The notes: generated by a model not told the origin, from the letters alone. A DNA stretch of 64,000 nucleotides from DATLFA01 sp035525225 (GCA_035525225.1 DATLFA010000010.1:62001-126000), one strand, 5' to 3'; positions 33,606 through 43,327 are shown, counted from the first letter of the stretch. Program-made: numbers and translations.

Positions 33606-35222
33606 TCACACGACCGTGACGGTGATCTCGTGGAACCCCTCCGCGCCATCGGGCCGTGGGTCGACGAGCCTGCTCGATTGCAATGCGCCCGACTTGTCGG
33701 TGGCGCGCACGCGCAGCATGTGGTTGCCCGGTGTGGCATCCCACTCGTGAACCCATTGCAACCAAGTCTCGTCGGTGACCGCGCCACCGAGCTTGGCCGG
33801 GATCCATGCGCCGTCATCGACTTGAACCTCGACCGCGGCAATGCCCCGTGTCGGTGACCACGCCACGCCGGCCACCGCAGTGCGGCCTGCGGTGACCCGC
33901 ACCCGGTCGCGGGGCACGTCGAGGGGTGACATCGTTTTCATCGGGCCGAGCTTGGACCATCCGCGCGGTACCCAGTAGCCGTCGTACTCAGCGGACTCGA
34001 GCCGGATCTCATCGAGCCACTTGACCGCCGACACGTAGCCGTAGAGGCCGGGCACGACCAGGCGCGCCGGGAAGCCGTGGCGCAGCGGCAGCGGCTGCCC
34101 GTTCATGGCGATCGCCAACATCGCGTTACGGCCGTCGAGCGCGATCTCGGTGGGGAACCCCGCCGTGAAATCGTCGACCGACCGCCCGACGATCTGCATG
34201 CCCGATGGGCGCACCTGCGCGCGTTCGAGCAGCGTGCGCAGCGGGACTCCGCCCCAGACCGCGTTGCCCACGAGCGGTCCGCCGATCTCGTTGGACACAC
34301 ACGACAACGTGATGACGTGCTCTTCTTGCGGCATCGCGAGCAACTCGTCATAGGTGAGCTCGAACGGATTGTCGACCAGTCCACCGATCTTCAGCTTCCA
34401 GCCCGACGGGTCGACCTGAGGGATCTCGAGGGCGGTGTCGATGCGATAGAAGCGGCTGTTTCCGTCGAGGGGCGTGATGTACTTCGAGAGACCGGCGATC
34501 GAGTCGAGGTGGTCGAGTTGCGCGACCGCGGCATCGGCCGGTGAACCGGCCACGTCGACACCGCGCGCGGCGATGAGGTCGCGTGCCGCCGACACCGATC
34601 GGCTGTTGCGCAGTCCTCTGCCGATGCCGGTCGCCGCAAGCGCCGCGACCGCGGCGCCGCCGCTGTAGGTCAGGAATACACGACGTGATGTGGCCGGCGG
34701 CGCGTCACGACGCCCGCGCCGCGCCCTCGCGGCGGCATTGTCGAGCGCCTGCAACAGACCGAGGATGACGAGTGCGCCCGACGCGGCCGCGACCACCGCG
34801 CTCGTCCACGACCACAACGACGATGAGCCGGGCACCCGGGCCGCGGCCCAACCCCCGATGAGGCCGAAGCCGGCCAGTGAGAACGCGACCTTGCGCCGTC
34901 GGCGCCGGCCGCTCACCCCGACGAGCGCCCCTAGTGCCAGCGACGCCACGACGATAGTGGTCAGGAGAAACGGCTTGTTGTTGGTGCCGAGTGTGCGAAT
35001 GGCGGTCTCGGTCGCATCGCCCGGTGTGTTGTCGACGAACACGTCGCCGACCGCGAGCACGAGCGAGGGGATCGAACGCGAAAAGCCGGAGAACAATTCG
35101 CCGACCCCCAGCGCGACTCCGGCGCCGAGCACACCCGCGATCGCCGCATACAGGGCGGGCGGCGCGTCGTCGTGCAGCGCTGGAGTGCCCCGCAGGGGGG
35201 CAGCAGGGATGGTCTTGGTCAT
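33606..35222 (-). CDS. Membrane-anchored molybdopterin oxidoreductase (sulfite-oxidase fold)
   Basis: A 538-residue protein with a membrane domain (about residues 20-165, four to five helices), a twin-arginine-like motif TSRRVFLTYSGG (178-189) followed by another hydrophobic stretch, and an extracytoplasmic sulfite-oxidase-type molybdenum domain. The Mo ligand is Cys308 in ITLSCVSNEIGG, with WGGVPLRTLLERA and PLRHGFPARLVVPGLYGY also typical; the C-terminal third is the dimerisation domain. The layout matches actinobacterial multi-spanning molybdoenzymes thought to use both Sec and Tat. Substrate unknown; sulfite or a sulfoxide are possible. Start at 35222. Confidence 0.88.
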   Translation of the reverse strand: MTKTIPAAPLRGTPALHDDAPPALYAAIAGVLGAGVALGVGELFSGFSRSIPSLVLAVGDVFVDNTPGDATETAIRTLGTNNKPFLLTTIVVASLALGALVGVSGRRRRRKVAFSLAGFGLIGGWAAARVPGSSSLWSWTSAVVAAASGALVILGLLQALDNAAARARRGRRDAPPATSRRVFLTYSGGAAVAALAATGIGRGLRNSRSVSAARDLIAARGVDVAGSPADAAVAQLDHLDSIAGLSKYITPLDGNSRFYRIDTALEIPQVDPSGWKLKIGGLVDNPFELTYDELLAMPQEEHVITLSCVSNEIGGPLVGNAVWGGVPLRTLLERAQVRPSGMQIVGRSVDDFTAGFPTEIALDGRNAMLAIAMNGQPLPLRHGFPARLVVPGLYGYVSAVKWLDEIRLESAEYDGYWVPRGWSKLGPMKTMSPLDVPRDRVRVTAGRTAVAGVAWSPTRGIAAVEVQVDDGAWIPAKLGGAVTDETWLQWVHEWDATPGNHMLRVRATDKSGALQSSRLVDPRPDGAEGFHEITVTVV

Positions 35223-35341
35223 ACTCGTATGTTCCGTCGGCCCGCTCCAACGTTACGCCTCGCCCGCAGGTTCGCCTCGTCAGTGGCCGGCTGGCTCGGC
35301 CGACGATGATCCGCCAACCCGTTGGTTAACATCGGTCGCGC

Positions 35342-36268
35342 ATGGAACTACGACAATTGGACCGCGACGTGTACGCCTGCGAGCAGGAGGACCGCGGTCT
35401 CGGTTGGAGCAACTCCGGTTTCGTCGCCCGCGGTGGCGGGTTCGTGATCGACACGCTCTATGACGTGACGCTCACCCGGCGAATGGTCGATCTCTATGCG
35501 TCGGTGCATCCGGCTCCAGCGCAGCGTCTCGTCAACACCCATCACAACGGTGACCACTGTTGGGGCAATCAACTCTTCGACGGTGCCGAGATCATCGCGC
35601 ACCGTGGCTGTGCCGAACGCTTCTCGCACTTCTCACCGGCGCAGGCCGAGGCCATCCGCACGATGGTCGATCCTCCTGAGCACCTCCGCGATCTGGTGCA
35701 CGAGTTCTCTCCGTTCGACTTCTCCGACGTCGTTCTGACGCCACCGACGACCGTGCTCGACGCGGATCGTCGTTACGACCTCGACGGAATGACGATCGAC
35801 GTCATCTATGTCGGTCCGGCGCACACCGAGGGCGATCTCGTCGTGCACGCGCCCGAGCCGGGCATCGTGTTCGCCGGTGATGTGTTCTTCCATCGTTGCA
35901 CCCCGATCGGTTGGGAAGGATCGACACAGCACTGGATCGACGCGCTCGCCCGCATCGAAAGTTTGTCGCCGCAATGGGTGGTGCCCGGCCATGGCCCGGT
36001 GTGCGGCGTCGATGGTGTGCGATCGATGCGCGAGTACCTCGAATACGTCCGCCGGGAAGCACGCGATCATTGGTCGGCCGGGCGCACGCCCTTGGATGCC
36101 AGCATGCGTATCGAGCTCGGTCCGTACGCTGCATGGAACGAGCCGTTCCGCCTCGCCGCCAACGTGCATCGCTGCTATCGCGAGTTCGACGGCGCCACTT
36201 GGGATGCGGCCTACGACAGTGCCGCGGTCATGGCCGACATGCGCGCGCTGAAGGCCGCGACGCGCTGA
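35342..36268 (+). CDS. Metallo-beta-lactamase-fold hydrolase
   Basis: A 308-residue zinc hydrolase. The HxHxDH-type motif is NTHHNGDHCWGNQ, with the second site in GPAHTEGDLVVH, Asp in FAGDVFFHRC and the last His in VVPGHGPVCG. Related to quorum-quenching lactonases, alkylsulfatase-like and SoxH-type proteins; the substrate is open. The stop shares a base with the ATG of the RsgA gene (TGATG), so the two are translationally coupled although their roles differ. Confidence 0.88.
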   Translation: MELRQLDRDVYACEQEDRGLGWSNSGFVARGGGFVIDTLYDVTLTRRMVDLYASVHPAPAQRLVNTHHNGDHCWGNQLFDGAEIIAHRGCAERFSHFSPAQAEAIRTMVDPPEHLRDLVHEFSPFDFSDVVLTPPTTVLDADRRYDLDGMTIDVIYVGPAHTEGDLVVHAPEPGIVFAGDVFFHRCTPIGWEGSTQHWIDALARIESLSPQWVVPGHGPVCGVDGVRSMREYLEYVRREARDHWSAGRTPLDASMRIELGPYAAWNEPFRLAANVHRCYREFDGATWDAAYDSAAVMADMRALKAATR

Positions 36269-37302
36269 TGGGTGATGCCGGCGCGCGGAGCCCGAGCGGC
36301 CCCGGCACAGCGGGGGCATTACGGGCGTTGGGTTGGGACGAGCGCTGGAACGAATCATTGCGCGCGCTCCGCTTGCCCGACGCGCGCCCGGCCCGCATCG
36401 TGCGCGTCGATCGCGGTGAGTGCGACGTGGTGACGGAGGGCGGGCGCGAGCGTGTGATCTCCGATTCGACGCGGTCACAAGGAGCGACCGCGCCCGTTAC
36501 CGGCGACTGGATCGCGGTCGTCGACGACGGCGCCGGCGCCGCCGCACGGATCGCGGCCGTACTTCCGCGACGGCACACCCTCGCGCGGCGCGATCCCGGA
36601 GAACGCGTCGTCGAGCAAGTGATGGTGGCCAATGTCGACAGCATCGCGATCGTGCACGGGCTCGATCGCCGCCTCCCGCCGGGCCGTCTCGAGCGGCTGC
36701 TGATCATGGCCTGGGACAGCGGAGCCGAGCCGATCATCGTGTTGACCAAGAGCGATCTCGACGACCTCTACGACGCGCGTGGCATCGCCCGCGCGCTCGG
36801 CGGCGCCACGTCGGTGGTCGACGTCAGTCGCGTCGACGCGCGTGGTGTGTTCGAGTTGCGAGGGCGGATCCCCACTGGCGCGACCGCGGCGTTGGTCGGC
36901 GAATCCGGTGCGGGCAAGTCGAACCTATTGAACCTGCTCGTCGGCGAAGCCGTGCAGGCGACCGGCAGGGTACGCCAGCGCGACGCCAAGGGCCGGCACA
37001 CCACGGTCGCTCGTGAGATACACGTGATACCCGGCGGCGGCGCGGTGATCGACACGCCGGGCATACGCGCGGTCGGGCTGCTGGCATCTGATGAAACCTT
37101 GCACCGCGTTTTCGCCGACATCGACGAGCTCGCCCGCGAATGCCGATTCGCCAACTGTGGTCACGACAGCGAACCACAATGCGCCGTACAGCAAGCCGTG
37201 GCCGACGGTCGCCTCGATCAGCGCCGTTTGCTGCGCTATCGCGCGCTCGTCGCGGAGATCGCGCAGCAGCCTTCGTCGCGGCCCAAACGCACCCGCCGCT
37301 GA
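36268..37302 (+). CDS. rsgA: Ribosome small subunit-dependent GTPase RsgA
   Basis: A 344-residue circularly permuted GTPase that checks late 30S ribosome assembly. An OB-fold region precedes the G domain, whose motifs come in the order G4 (VLTKSDLDD), G1 (VGESGAGKSNLLN, near residue 211) and G3 (DTPGIRAVG); the C-terminal zinc site is CRFANCGHDSEPQC. G1 has Ala where most RsgA have Val. The first 20 residues are Gly/Pro-rich because a dispersed repeat element (36288-36316) is read as coding sequence. Overlaps the MBL gene by one base. Convergent with the acyl-CoA ligase gene, whose stop is adjacent. Confidence 0.9.
   Translation: MGDAGARSPSGPGTAGALRALGWDERWNESLRALRLPDARPARIVRVDRGECDVVTEGGRERVISDSTRSQGATAPVTGDWIAVVDDGAGAAARIAAVLPRRHTLARRDPGERVVEQVMVANVDSIAIVHGLDRRLPPGRLERLLIMAWDSGAEPIIVLTKSDLDDLYDARGIARALGGATSVVDVSRVDARGVFELRGRIPTGATAALVGESGAGKSNLLNLLVGEAVQATGRVRQRDAKGRHTTVAREIHVIPGGGAVIDTPGIRAVGLLASDETLHRVFADIDELARECRFANCGHDSEPQCAVQQAVADGRLDQRRLLRYRALVAEIAQQPSSRPKRTRR
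36288..36316 (+). repeat. Dispersed GGCCCGAGCGGCC element, copy 7 (inside rsgA)
   Basis: AGCCCGAGCGGCC, a short spacer, then ACAGCGGGG. It is translated in frame as part of the disordered start of RsgA. Confidence 0.55.
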
Positions 37303-38817
37303 TCAGTTGTCGGCGGTGGCCTGTTCGCGCTCGGCCAGCGTGCGCCGGTCGAGCTTGTGCGTGGCGTTGAGTGGCATCTCGTCGACGATGCGAATGCGCT
37401 CGGGCAGCTTGTAGCGGGCCAGCCCCACCGCGCCGTGTGTGCGCAACTCGTCGAGGGTGGGCGGATCGTCGCGGTCGACGGGGACGACGACGGCCACGCC
37501 GATTTCGGTCATCACCTCGTCGGCTCGCGGCACGATGGCGACCTCCGCGACCTTCGGATGCGTCGACAGCACCTTCTCCACCTCTAGTGGATACACGTTG
37601 TAACCACCGCGGATGAACATCTCTTTCTTGCGTCCCGCGAGACGGAAGCATCCGGCCTCATCCTTGAAGCCGAGGTCGCCCGTGCGCAGCCAGCCGTCGC
37701 CGACGAGTGTGCGAGCGGTCTCCTCTGGATTGCGCCAGTACTCGGCCATATTGCACGGCGAACGCATACACATCTCGCCGATCTCACCGACCGGTAGTTC
37801 GCGAAGGTCGTCGTCGGCGATCATCGCTTCGACGCCAGGACGCGGTCGCCCGATCGTGTAGAGCGCTTCTTCGTCAGGCGCGTCGAGTGCCGTGAGCGTG
37901 CCCACACCGCCGGATTCGGTCGATGAGTACCGCACCGAGTACGGCGCATGAAATCGTTCACGCGCTTCTTTGATGAGGCCGGGTGATGACGGTCCGGTGC
38001 CAGAGACGATGGCCTTCACCGAGCTGAAGTCGTAACTGTCGAAGTCGGGTTGCCGCAACATGAGCGCGATCTGAGTGGGCCCTCCGTTCAGCGCGGGCAT
38101 GCGGTACTTGGAGACCAGTTGCATCACGGTTTGTGCCCGCCACCGCGTCATCAGATGGATGGTGCCGCCGCTGGCCAACATCCACGGGATCTTGGTCATG
38201 CCGCCCACGTGGGCGAACTGCGTCGACGCGATGCTGTGTGTGCCTTGACCCCACGCGCCGCTGCCGCCGGTGTCCGATGCCGCGATCGCGCGGATCTGCG
38301 CTTCGCGGAACAACGCGCCCTTCGGCATGCCCGTCGAACCTGACGTGAAGCAGATGGTGAACCCGCGTTGCGGGTCGGGCGGCAGCACCGGTGGCGCTTC
38401 GTTGCGCACTCGCATCGTCCGGACCATGTCCTCCGCGTTGTCGCCACTCACGATCTCGAGCACCGGCACCGATGCCGGCAACCCTTCGCTCAGCGCAGGG
38501 TCGACGATGACGAGACTCGGCTGCGCACACTCGAGTGCGCCGGCGCGCTCGCGCGCGGTGAGCAACGAGTTCACTCCCGCAGTTGTCGTGCCCAGTTTGG
38601 CCAACGCGCCAAAGAGCACGATGTACTCGATCGTCGACGGCATCACGAGCGAGACGACATCGCCTTTGCGTACACCGGCGTGCCGCGACAGCCACACCGC
38701 GCACTCGTCGCTGAACTGGTCGAGCTGACGGAACGTCGCGCCCCAACCCTCGGCCGACGCATACGCGATGCGGTCGGGGAACTCGACCGCCGCCCGGTTC
38801 AAGACTTCGGCCAGCAC
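37303..38817 (-). CDS. Acyl-CoA synthetase (AMP-binding), second of a tandem pair
   Basis: A 504-residue adenylate-forming ligase. Motifs: TICFTSGSTGMPKGALFRE (A3), YSSTESGGVG (A5), WLRTGDLGFKDEAGCFRLAG (A7/A8) and the catalytic Lys in LNATHKLDRRTLA. The GTG at 38815-38817 is three bases past the stop of the upstream ligase gene, and its ribosome site GAGGAG lies inside that gene, so the pair is coupled. The two ligases are only distantly alike and probably handle different acids or successive intermediates. Confidence 0.9.
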   Translation of the reverse strand: MLAEVLNRAAVEFPDRIAYASAEGWGATFRQLDQFSDECAVWLSRHAGVRKGDVVSLVMPSTIEYIVLFGALAKLGTTTAGVNSLLTARERAGALECAQPSLVIVDPALSEGLPASVPVLEIVSGDNAEDMVRTMRVRNEAPPVLPPDPQRGFTICFTSGSTGMPKGALFREAQIRAIAASDTGGSGAWGQGTHSIASTQFAHVGGMTKIPWMLASGGTIHLMTRWRAQTVMQLVSKYRMPALNGGPTQIALMLRQPDFDSYDFSSVKAIVSGTGPSSPGLIKEARERFHAPYSVRYSSTESGGVGTLTALDAPDEEALYTIGRPRPGVEAMIADDDLRELPVGEIGEMCMRSPCNMAEYWRNPEETARTLVGDGWLRTGDLGFKDEAGCFRLAGRKKEMFIRGGYNVYPLEVEKVLSTHPKVAEVAIVPRADEVMTEIGVAVVVPVDRDDPPTLDELRTHGAVGLARYKLPERIRIVDEMPLNATHKLDRRTLAEREQATADN

Positions 38818-38820
38818 TCG

Positions 38821-40515
38821 CTACTCCTCGATCATGGTGTTCTCGGCTTCGCCGGTCAGCACTTGTTTCATCACCTTGCCGGTCGCATTGCGGGGGAGTG
38901 GCTCGTCGCGAATCTCCCAGAACTCGGGAACCTTGTAGTACGCCAACGTCTCGCCGACCCACGCGGCGAGCTCGCGTTCGTTGACCGTCGAGCCCGGGCG
39001 GGGCACGACGACCGCCTTGACCTGCTGTCCGAGTGTGCGATGCTCGACGCCCACGATGGCGGCCTCGGCGATCGCCGGGTGCTCGTCGAGACGATTCTCG
39101 ATCTCGATCGGGTAGATGTTCTCGCCCCCGCGGATGATCATGTCGCGCTTGCGCGTCGCGAGAAACAAAAGGTTGTCCTCGTCCATCCAACCGAAGTCGC
39201 CGGACTTCAACCAACGGCCGGGAAACATCGCGTCGGCGGTGGCTTTCGGGTTGTCCCAATAGCCGGGCATCACCAACGGACTCTTGATGCAGACGTTGCC
39301 GATCTCGCCGGGCGCCAGCCGGTTGCCCTCGTCATCGAAGATCGCGACCTGCGAGGTGGGAATGGCCTTGCCCATGCATGCATCCGGATGCGCTTCGAGC
39401 ATCTCGGAGTTGGCCATCGTGCACAGCCCCCCACACTCCGTGAGGCCGTAGCCGATGCTGAAGTTCGCCGCTGCGTTGGGCAACTTCTCCCGCATGGCCC
39501 GCTGCAGTTCGGGGGAGAAGATCGACCCACCGCCACCCATCGCCGTGACGTGCGAGAGGTCGTACTTGTCGAAGTCGGGATGTTCGAGGATGCGCCACAC
39601 CTGCGTGGTGATACCGCCCATGCGCGTGATCTTCTCGCGGGCGGTGATCTCGAGGATCTGCTTGGGGTCGAAACGTCCGGTCGTCCAGATGTAGCGGATG
39701 CCGTGCGCGATGCCCGAGATCGCCGCCGATTGCAGGCCCGATACGTGGAACAGCGGCGCGGACACCACGTTGGTCGGCGGCGCGGCGGCAGGGTCGGCGG
39801 GTTGGGGAAATTGCAGCGCGCGGGCGGCGCCCGACAATGTCGAGATCTGCACGAAACCGATCAGGTTGCGGTGCGTGCTGATCGCGCCCTTGGGCCGGCC
39901 GGTGGTGCCCGACGTGAACAAGATCGCGACCGGATCATCCTCGTCGATGGGGCCGCTCGGCAGCGCGACATCGAGGGCGGGGTCCCAGAGCTCGGCGTAG
40001 TCGCGCCCGATGACGACCACTGGCACATCGATCGGGCGGTCGGCGATGCGCTGGTAGCGCTTCTCGTCGACGATCAGGACTTTGGGCTTGGCCAACTCGA
40101 GCCCGTAGACGATCTCGTCGGGCTGCCACCAGCCGTTCATGGCGCAGGTGATGGCACCGAGCGACGTCGTCGCCCAAAAGGTCAGCACCCACTCCAGACT
40201 GTTGGCGCCGAGCACGGCGACGCGGTCGCCCTTGCCGATGCCGAAGCGGGTCTGCAGGCCGTGCGCCACTGCTGCCACCGCACGGATGTGCTCGCGATAG
40301 GTCAGCACCCGTCCGTCGTCGAACACCCAGCACTCACGCTCGCCGAAGTCGGCCGACTTCTCCAACCAGTAGCGCAGATGCGGGGGCCGGTTCTTGAAGA
40401 CCTGTTCCTTTTCGCCCAACACCTCCTCGAGCACGATCTCGAACGGGGCGCCGGGCGCGGTGAGCCGACCGTATGCCTCCTCGATCGTCATCACCGGTGT
40501 GGGACGTTGACTCAT
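38821..40515 (-). CDS. Acyl-CoA synthetase (AMP-binding), first of a tandem pair
   Basis: A 564-residue ligase with AILFTSGTTGRPKGAISTH (A3), GYGLTECGG (A5), WLKSGDFGWMDEDNLLFLAT (A7), RGGENIYPIEIENRL (A8) and the catalytic Lys in PRNATGKVMKQVL. GGGGGAG stands just upstream of the ATG at 40515. The adjacent divergent acyl-CoA dehydrogenase gene (gap 111 bp) suggests joint control. The long N-terminal segment before the AMP-binding core is typical of medium-chain and aryl acid ligases. Substrate unknown. Confidence 0.9.
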   Translation of the reverse strand: MSQRPTPVMTIEEAYGRLTAPGAPFEIVLEEVLGEKEQVFKNRPPHLRYWLEKSADFGERECWVFDDGRVLTYREHIRAVAAVAHGLQTRFGIGKGDRVAVLGANSLEWVLTFWATTSLGAITCAMNGWWQPDEIVYGLELAKPKVLIVDEKRYQRIADRPIDVPVVVIGRDYAELWDPALDVALPSGPIDEDDPVAILFTSGTTGRPKGAISTHRNLIGFVQISTLSGAARALQFPQPADPAAAPPTNVVSAPLFHVSGLQSAAISGIAHGIRYIWTTGRFDPKQILEITAREKITRMGGITTQVWRILEHPDFDKYDLSHVTAMGGGGSIFSPELQRAMREKLPNAAANFSIGYGLTECGGLCTMANSEMLEAHPDACMGKAIPTSQVAIFDDEGNRLAPGEIGNVCIKSPLVMPGYWDNPKATADAMFPGRWLKSGDFGWMDEDNLLFLATRKRDMIIRGGENIYPIEIENRLDEHPAIAEAAIVGVEHRTLGQQVKAVVVPRPGSTVNERELAAWVGETLAYYKVPEFWEIRDEPLPRNATGKVMKQVLTGEAENTMIEE

Positions 40516-40626
40516 CGGCTCCCCCAGGTCGTCACGCCGCTCCTGGCGCATCGTAGAGGCGAGCGCCGGGTGAGTGTTCTTCGGCCGTTGGGTTTGTCGG
40601 GAGCAGGAGCGATAACGTCAGGCTCC

Positions 40627-41838
40627 GTGGATTTTCAACTGACGCCAGCAGAGCTCGCCTTCAAAGACGAGGTGCGCACCTGGCTCGAAGAGCACATGGT
40701 GGGCGAGTTCGCCGCCCTGCGCGGCTGCGGCGGGATGGGTCAAGAAGACATCCCGTTCGAGACGTTGCTCGATTGGGAGCGCGAGCTCGCCAAGGGCGGC
40801 TGGCTCGGCATCGACTATCCCAAGGACATCGGCGGACGCGAGTGTTCGCTCTCCGAGCAGGTCATCTTCTTCATGACCTACGTCGAGTCGCGTGCGCCGC
40901 ATCGCATACCCAACATGGGCGTCACGCTGGCGGGCCCGACGATCATGGCGTATGGCACCGAAGCGCAAAAGCGCCGCTTCATCCCCAAGATCCTGTCGGG
41001 TCAAGAGATGTGGTGTCAGGGCTACAGCGAGCCCAACGCCGGCTCCGACTTGGCCAACGTGCAGACGCGAGCGGTGCTCGACGGTGACGAGTGGGTCATC
41101 AACGGGCAAAAAGTGTGGACGTCACTCGCGCAGTACTCACAATGGTGTTTCCTGGTGTGCCGCACCGATGCGCAGTCGAAACGGCACAACGGGTTGTCCT
41201 ACATGATGGTGCCGATGGATCAATCCGGCATCGAGATACGGCCCATCGTGCAGATCACCGGCGGCGCCGAGTTCAACGAGGTGTTCTTCACCGATGCCCG
41301 CACCCGCACCGACATGGTGGTGGGCGAGGTCGGACGGGGCTGGGAAGTCGCGATGGGCACGCTCGGCTTCGAGCGCGGTGCGTCGACGCTCGGGCAGCAG
41401 TTGGCGTTCCGTCGCGAATTCGACGACCTCGTCAACTACGCCAAGAAAACCGGCGCTGCGGACGAGCCGATCATCCGTCAAGCACTCGCCGAGATGTACG
41501 GCGGGCTCGAGATCATGCGCTACTCCAACCTACGCATGCTCACCGTCGTCGACGGTGGGGGAGTGCCCGGCCCCGAGATGTCGATCGGCAAGCTCTATTG
41601 GTCCAACTGGCACCGTCGTTTCGGCGAGGTGATGCTCGACGTGATGGGCGCCGCCGCGCTCGCCGCTGGCAGCGACGCCACCGTGTCGCACGAGCCGGGC
41701 GCCGTCGACTACCCGCTGGCGCCGATGCAGCGCACGTTCCTCTACTCGCGGGCGCACACCATCTACGCGGGGTCCAACGAGATCCAGCGCAATGTGATCG
41801 GCGAGCGCGTACTCGGATTGCCAAGGGAGCCGAAATAG
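40627..41838 (+). CDS. Acyl-CoA dehydrogenase
   Basis: A 403-residue FAD enzyme, paralogue of the one at 26783. It has MWCQGYSEPNAGSDLANVQT and INGQKVWTSLAQYSQW for flavin and substrate binding, a C-terminal HTIYAGSNEIQRNVIGERVL segment and the ending LGLPREPK. GTG 40627 (VDFQLTPAELAFKDEV) fits the family opening. Its TAG shares one base with the GTG of the DUF1330 gene, which in turn is 27 bp from a thiolase gene, so the three form an operon. Likely beta-oxidation of an unidentified acyl-CoA. Confidence 0.9.
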   Translation: MDFQLTPAELAFKDEVRTWLEEHMVGEFAALRGCGGMGQEDIPFETLLDWERELAKGGWLGIDYPKDIGGRECSLSEQVIFFMTYVESRAPHRIPNMGVTLAGPTIMAYGTEAQKRRFIPKILSGQEMWCQGYSEPNAGSDLANVQTRAVLDGDEWVINGQKVWTSLAQYSQWCFLVCRTDAQSKRHNGLSYMMVPMDQSGIEIRPIVQITGGAEFNEVFFTDARTRTDMVVGEVGRGWEVAMGTLGFERGASTLGQQLAFRREFDDLVNYAKKTGAADEPIIRQALAEMYGGLEIMRYSNLRMLTVVDGGGVPGPEMSIGKLYWSNWHRRFGEVMLDVMGAAALAAGSDATVSHEPGAVDYPLAPMQRTFLYSRAHTIYAGSNEIQRNVIGERVLGLPREPK

Positions 41839-42128
41839 TGGCCGTGTACGCGATCTTCAACTACGACGTCGCCGACAGCGATGGCTACAAGAGCTATCAA
41901 GCGTTGGCGGGCGCCAGCTTTGCCGGGCGCACCTTCAAGGTGCTGGCCCTCGATCCCGCGACCACCCGAGTCGAGGGCGAGCAGGCGGGCCACCAGACGG
42001 TGATCCTCGAGTTCGAGACCAAAGAGGCGTTCGACGATTGGTACCGCTCGCCCGAGTACCAGTCCGCGGTGGGCACACGTCTCGGTGCAACGACCAACGG
42101 TGTTGGTTTGTTGGTCGCCGGCCGCTAG
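41838..42128 (+). CDS. DUF1330 family protein
   Basis: A 96-residue ferredoxin-like (dimeric alpha/beta barrel) protein: VYAIFNYDVADSDGYKSYQA, a VLALDPATTRVEGEQ strand and the conserved FDDWYRSPEYQSAVGTRL helix. DUF1330 members have no firm reaction; some are linked to fatty-acid and aromatic catabolism by context, as here. GTG start overlaps the dehydrogenase stop by one base (TAGTG). Confidence 0.82.
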   Translation: MAVYAIFNYDVADSDGYKSYQALAGASFAGRTFKVLALDPATTRVEGEQAGHQTVILEFETKEAFDDWYRSPEYQSAVGTRLGATTNGVGLLVAGR

Positions 42129-42155
42129 ACCGAATACACGAACGAGGGAGCGAAC

Positions 42156-43307
42156 ATGACCGAGGCCTACATCATCGACACCGTCCGCACACCGGTTGGC
42201 CGGCGCAACGGAGGGTTGTCCAAGGTGCATCCCGCCGATCTCGGCGCGCACGCGATCAAGTCCTTGCTGCAACGCACCGGCGTCGATCCTCTGGCGATCG
42301 ACGACGTGATGTTCGGCTGCGTCGATGCCATCGGTCCGCAGGCGGGCGACATCGCCCGCACGGCGTGGTTGGCGGCGGGTCTGCCCCACGAGATCCCCGG
42401 CGTCACCATCGATCGCCAGTGCGGTTCGGCCCAGCAGGCCATCTCGTTCGCGGCACAGTCGGTGATGGCCGGCGTCAACGAGCTGGTGGTCGCGGGCGGC
42501 GTGCAGAACATGTCGATGATCCCGATCGGCTTCGCGTTGACCGCCACCGAGCCGCTGGGCTTCACCGATCCCTTCAGCGGGTCGGCCGGGTGGGTCGAGC
42601 GCTACGGCACGCAAGAGGTGTCGCAGTTCCGGGGCGCCGAGTTGATCGCGGAAAAGTGGGACGTTTCTCGCGACGAGATGGAAGCATTTGCCTTCGAGTC
42701 GCACCAACGCGCGATCCGCGCACAGGACGAGGGCCGCTTCGAGAACGAGATCGTGCCCCTCAACGGTGTCGACCGCGACGAGGGTCCGCGCCGCGACACC
42801 ACCATCGAAAAGATGCAGACTCTGCGCACACTCGTCGAGGGCGGGCGTCTCACCGCCGCGGTGTCCTCGCAGATCTCCGACGCGGCATCCGCGATGTTGG
42901 TGGCATCCGCCGCCGCGGTGAAGGCGCATGGGCTCGAGCCGCGGGCGCGCATCCATCACATGAGCGTGCGCGGCGACGATCCGATCTACATGCTCACCGG
43001 CCCCATCCCGGCGACCAAATACGCGCTCGGCAAGGCCAAGATGACCGTCGACGATATCGACCTGTTCGAATGCAACGAAGCGTTCGCGTCTGTCGTGCTC
43101 GCGTGGATGCGGGAGTGCGACATCCCCCACGCCAAGGTCAACGTGAACGGTGGCGCGATCGCACTCGGTCATCCGCTCGGCGCGACCGGTTGCCGCTTGA
43201 TGACCACGCTGCTCAACGAGCTCGAGCGCACCGGCGGCCGCTACGGCCTGCAGACGATGTGCGAAGGCGGCGGCCAGGCCAACGTGACGATCATCGAGCG
43301 CCTCTAA
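42156..43307 (+). CDS. Thiolase / acetyl-CoA C-acyltransferase
   Basis: A 383-residue thiolase: nucleophile Cys in IDRQCGSAQQAISFA, His in NVNGGAIALGHPLGATGC, second Cys in LQTMCEGGGQANVTIIERL. The last signature is CEGGGQ, usual in FadA-type enzymes, unlike CCGGGL in the paralogue at 28089, so specificities probably differ. Third gene of the dehydrogenase-DUF1330-thiolase operon. Followed by the second copy of the long palindrome. Confidence 0.93.
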   Translation: MTEAYIIDTVRTPVGRRNGGLSKVHPADLGAHAIKSLLQRTGVDPLAIDDVMFGCVDAIGPQAGDIARTAWLAAGLPHEIPGVTIDRQCGSAQQAISFAAQSVMAGVNELVVAGGVQNMSMIPIGFALTATEPLGFTDPFSGSAGWVERYGTQEVSQFRGAELIAEKWDVSRDEMEAFAFESHQRAIRAQDEGRFENEIVPLNGVDRDEGPRRDTTIEKMQTLRTLVEGGRLTAAVSSQISDAASAMLVASAAAVKAHGLEPRARIHHMSVRGDDPIYMLTGPIPATKYALGKAKMTVDDIDLFECNEAFASVVLAWMRECDIPHAKVNVNGGAIALGHPLGATGCRLMTTLLNELERTGGRYGLQTMCEGGGQANVTIIERL

Positions 43308-43327
43308 ACCCTCTAACTTCTCCCGTT

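Noticed and set aside
38368..40626. Very long open frame on the plus strand across the two acyl-CoA ligase genes
   Set aside because: It is the antisense shadow of high-GC coding DNA; only the part from 40627 encodes a recognisable protein (acyl-CoA dehydrogenase).
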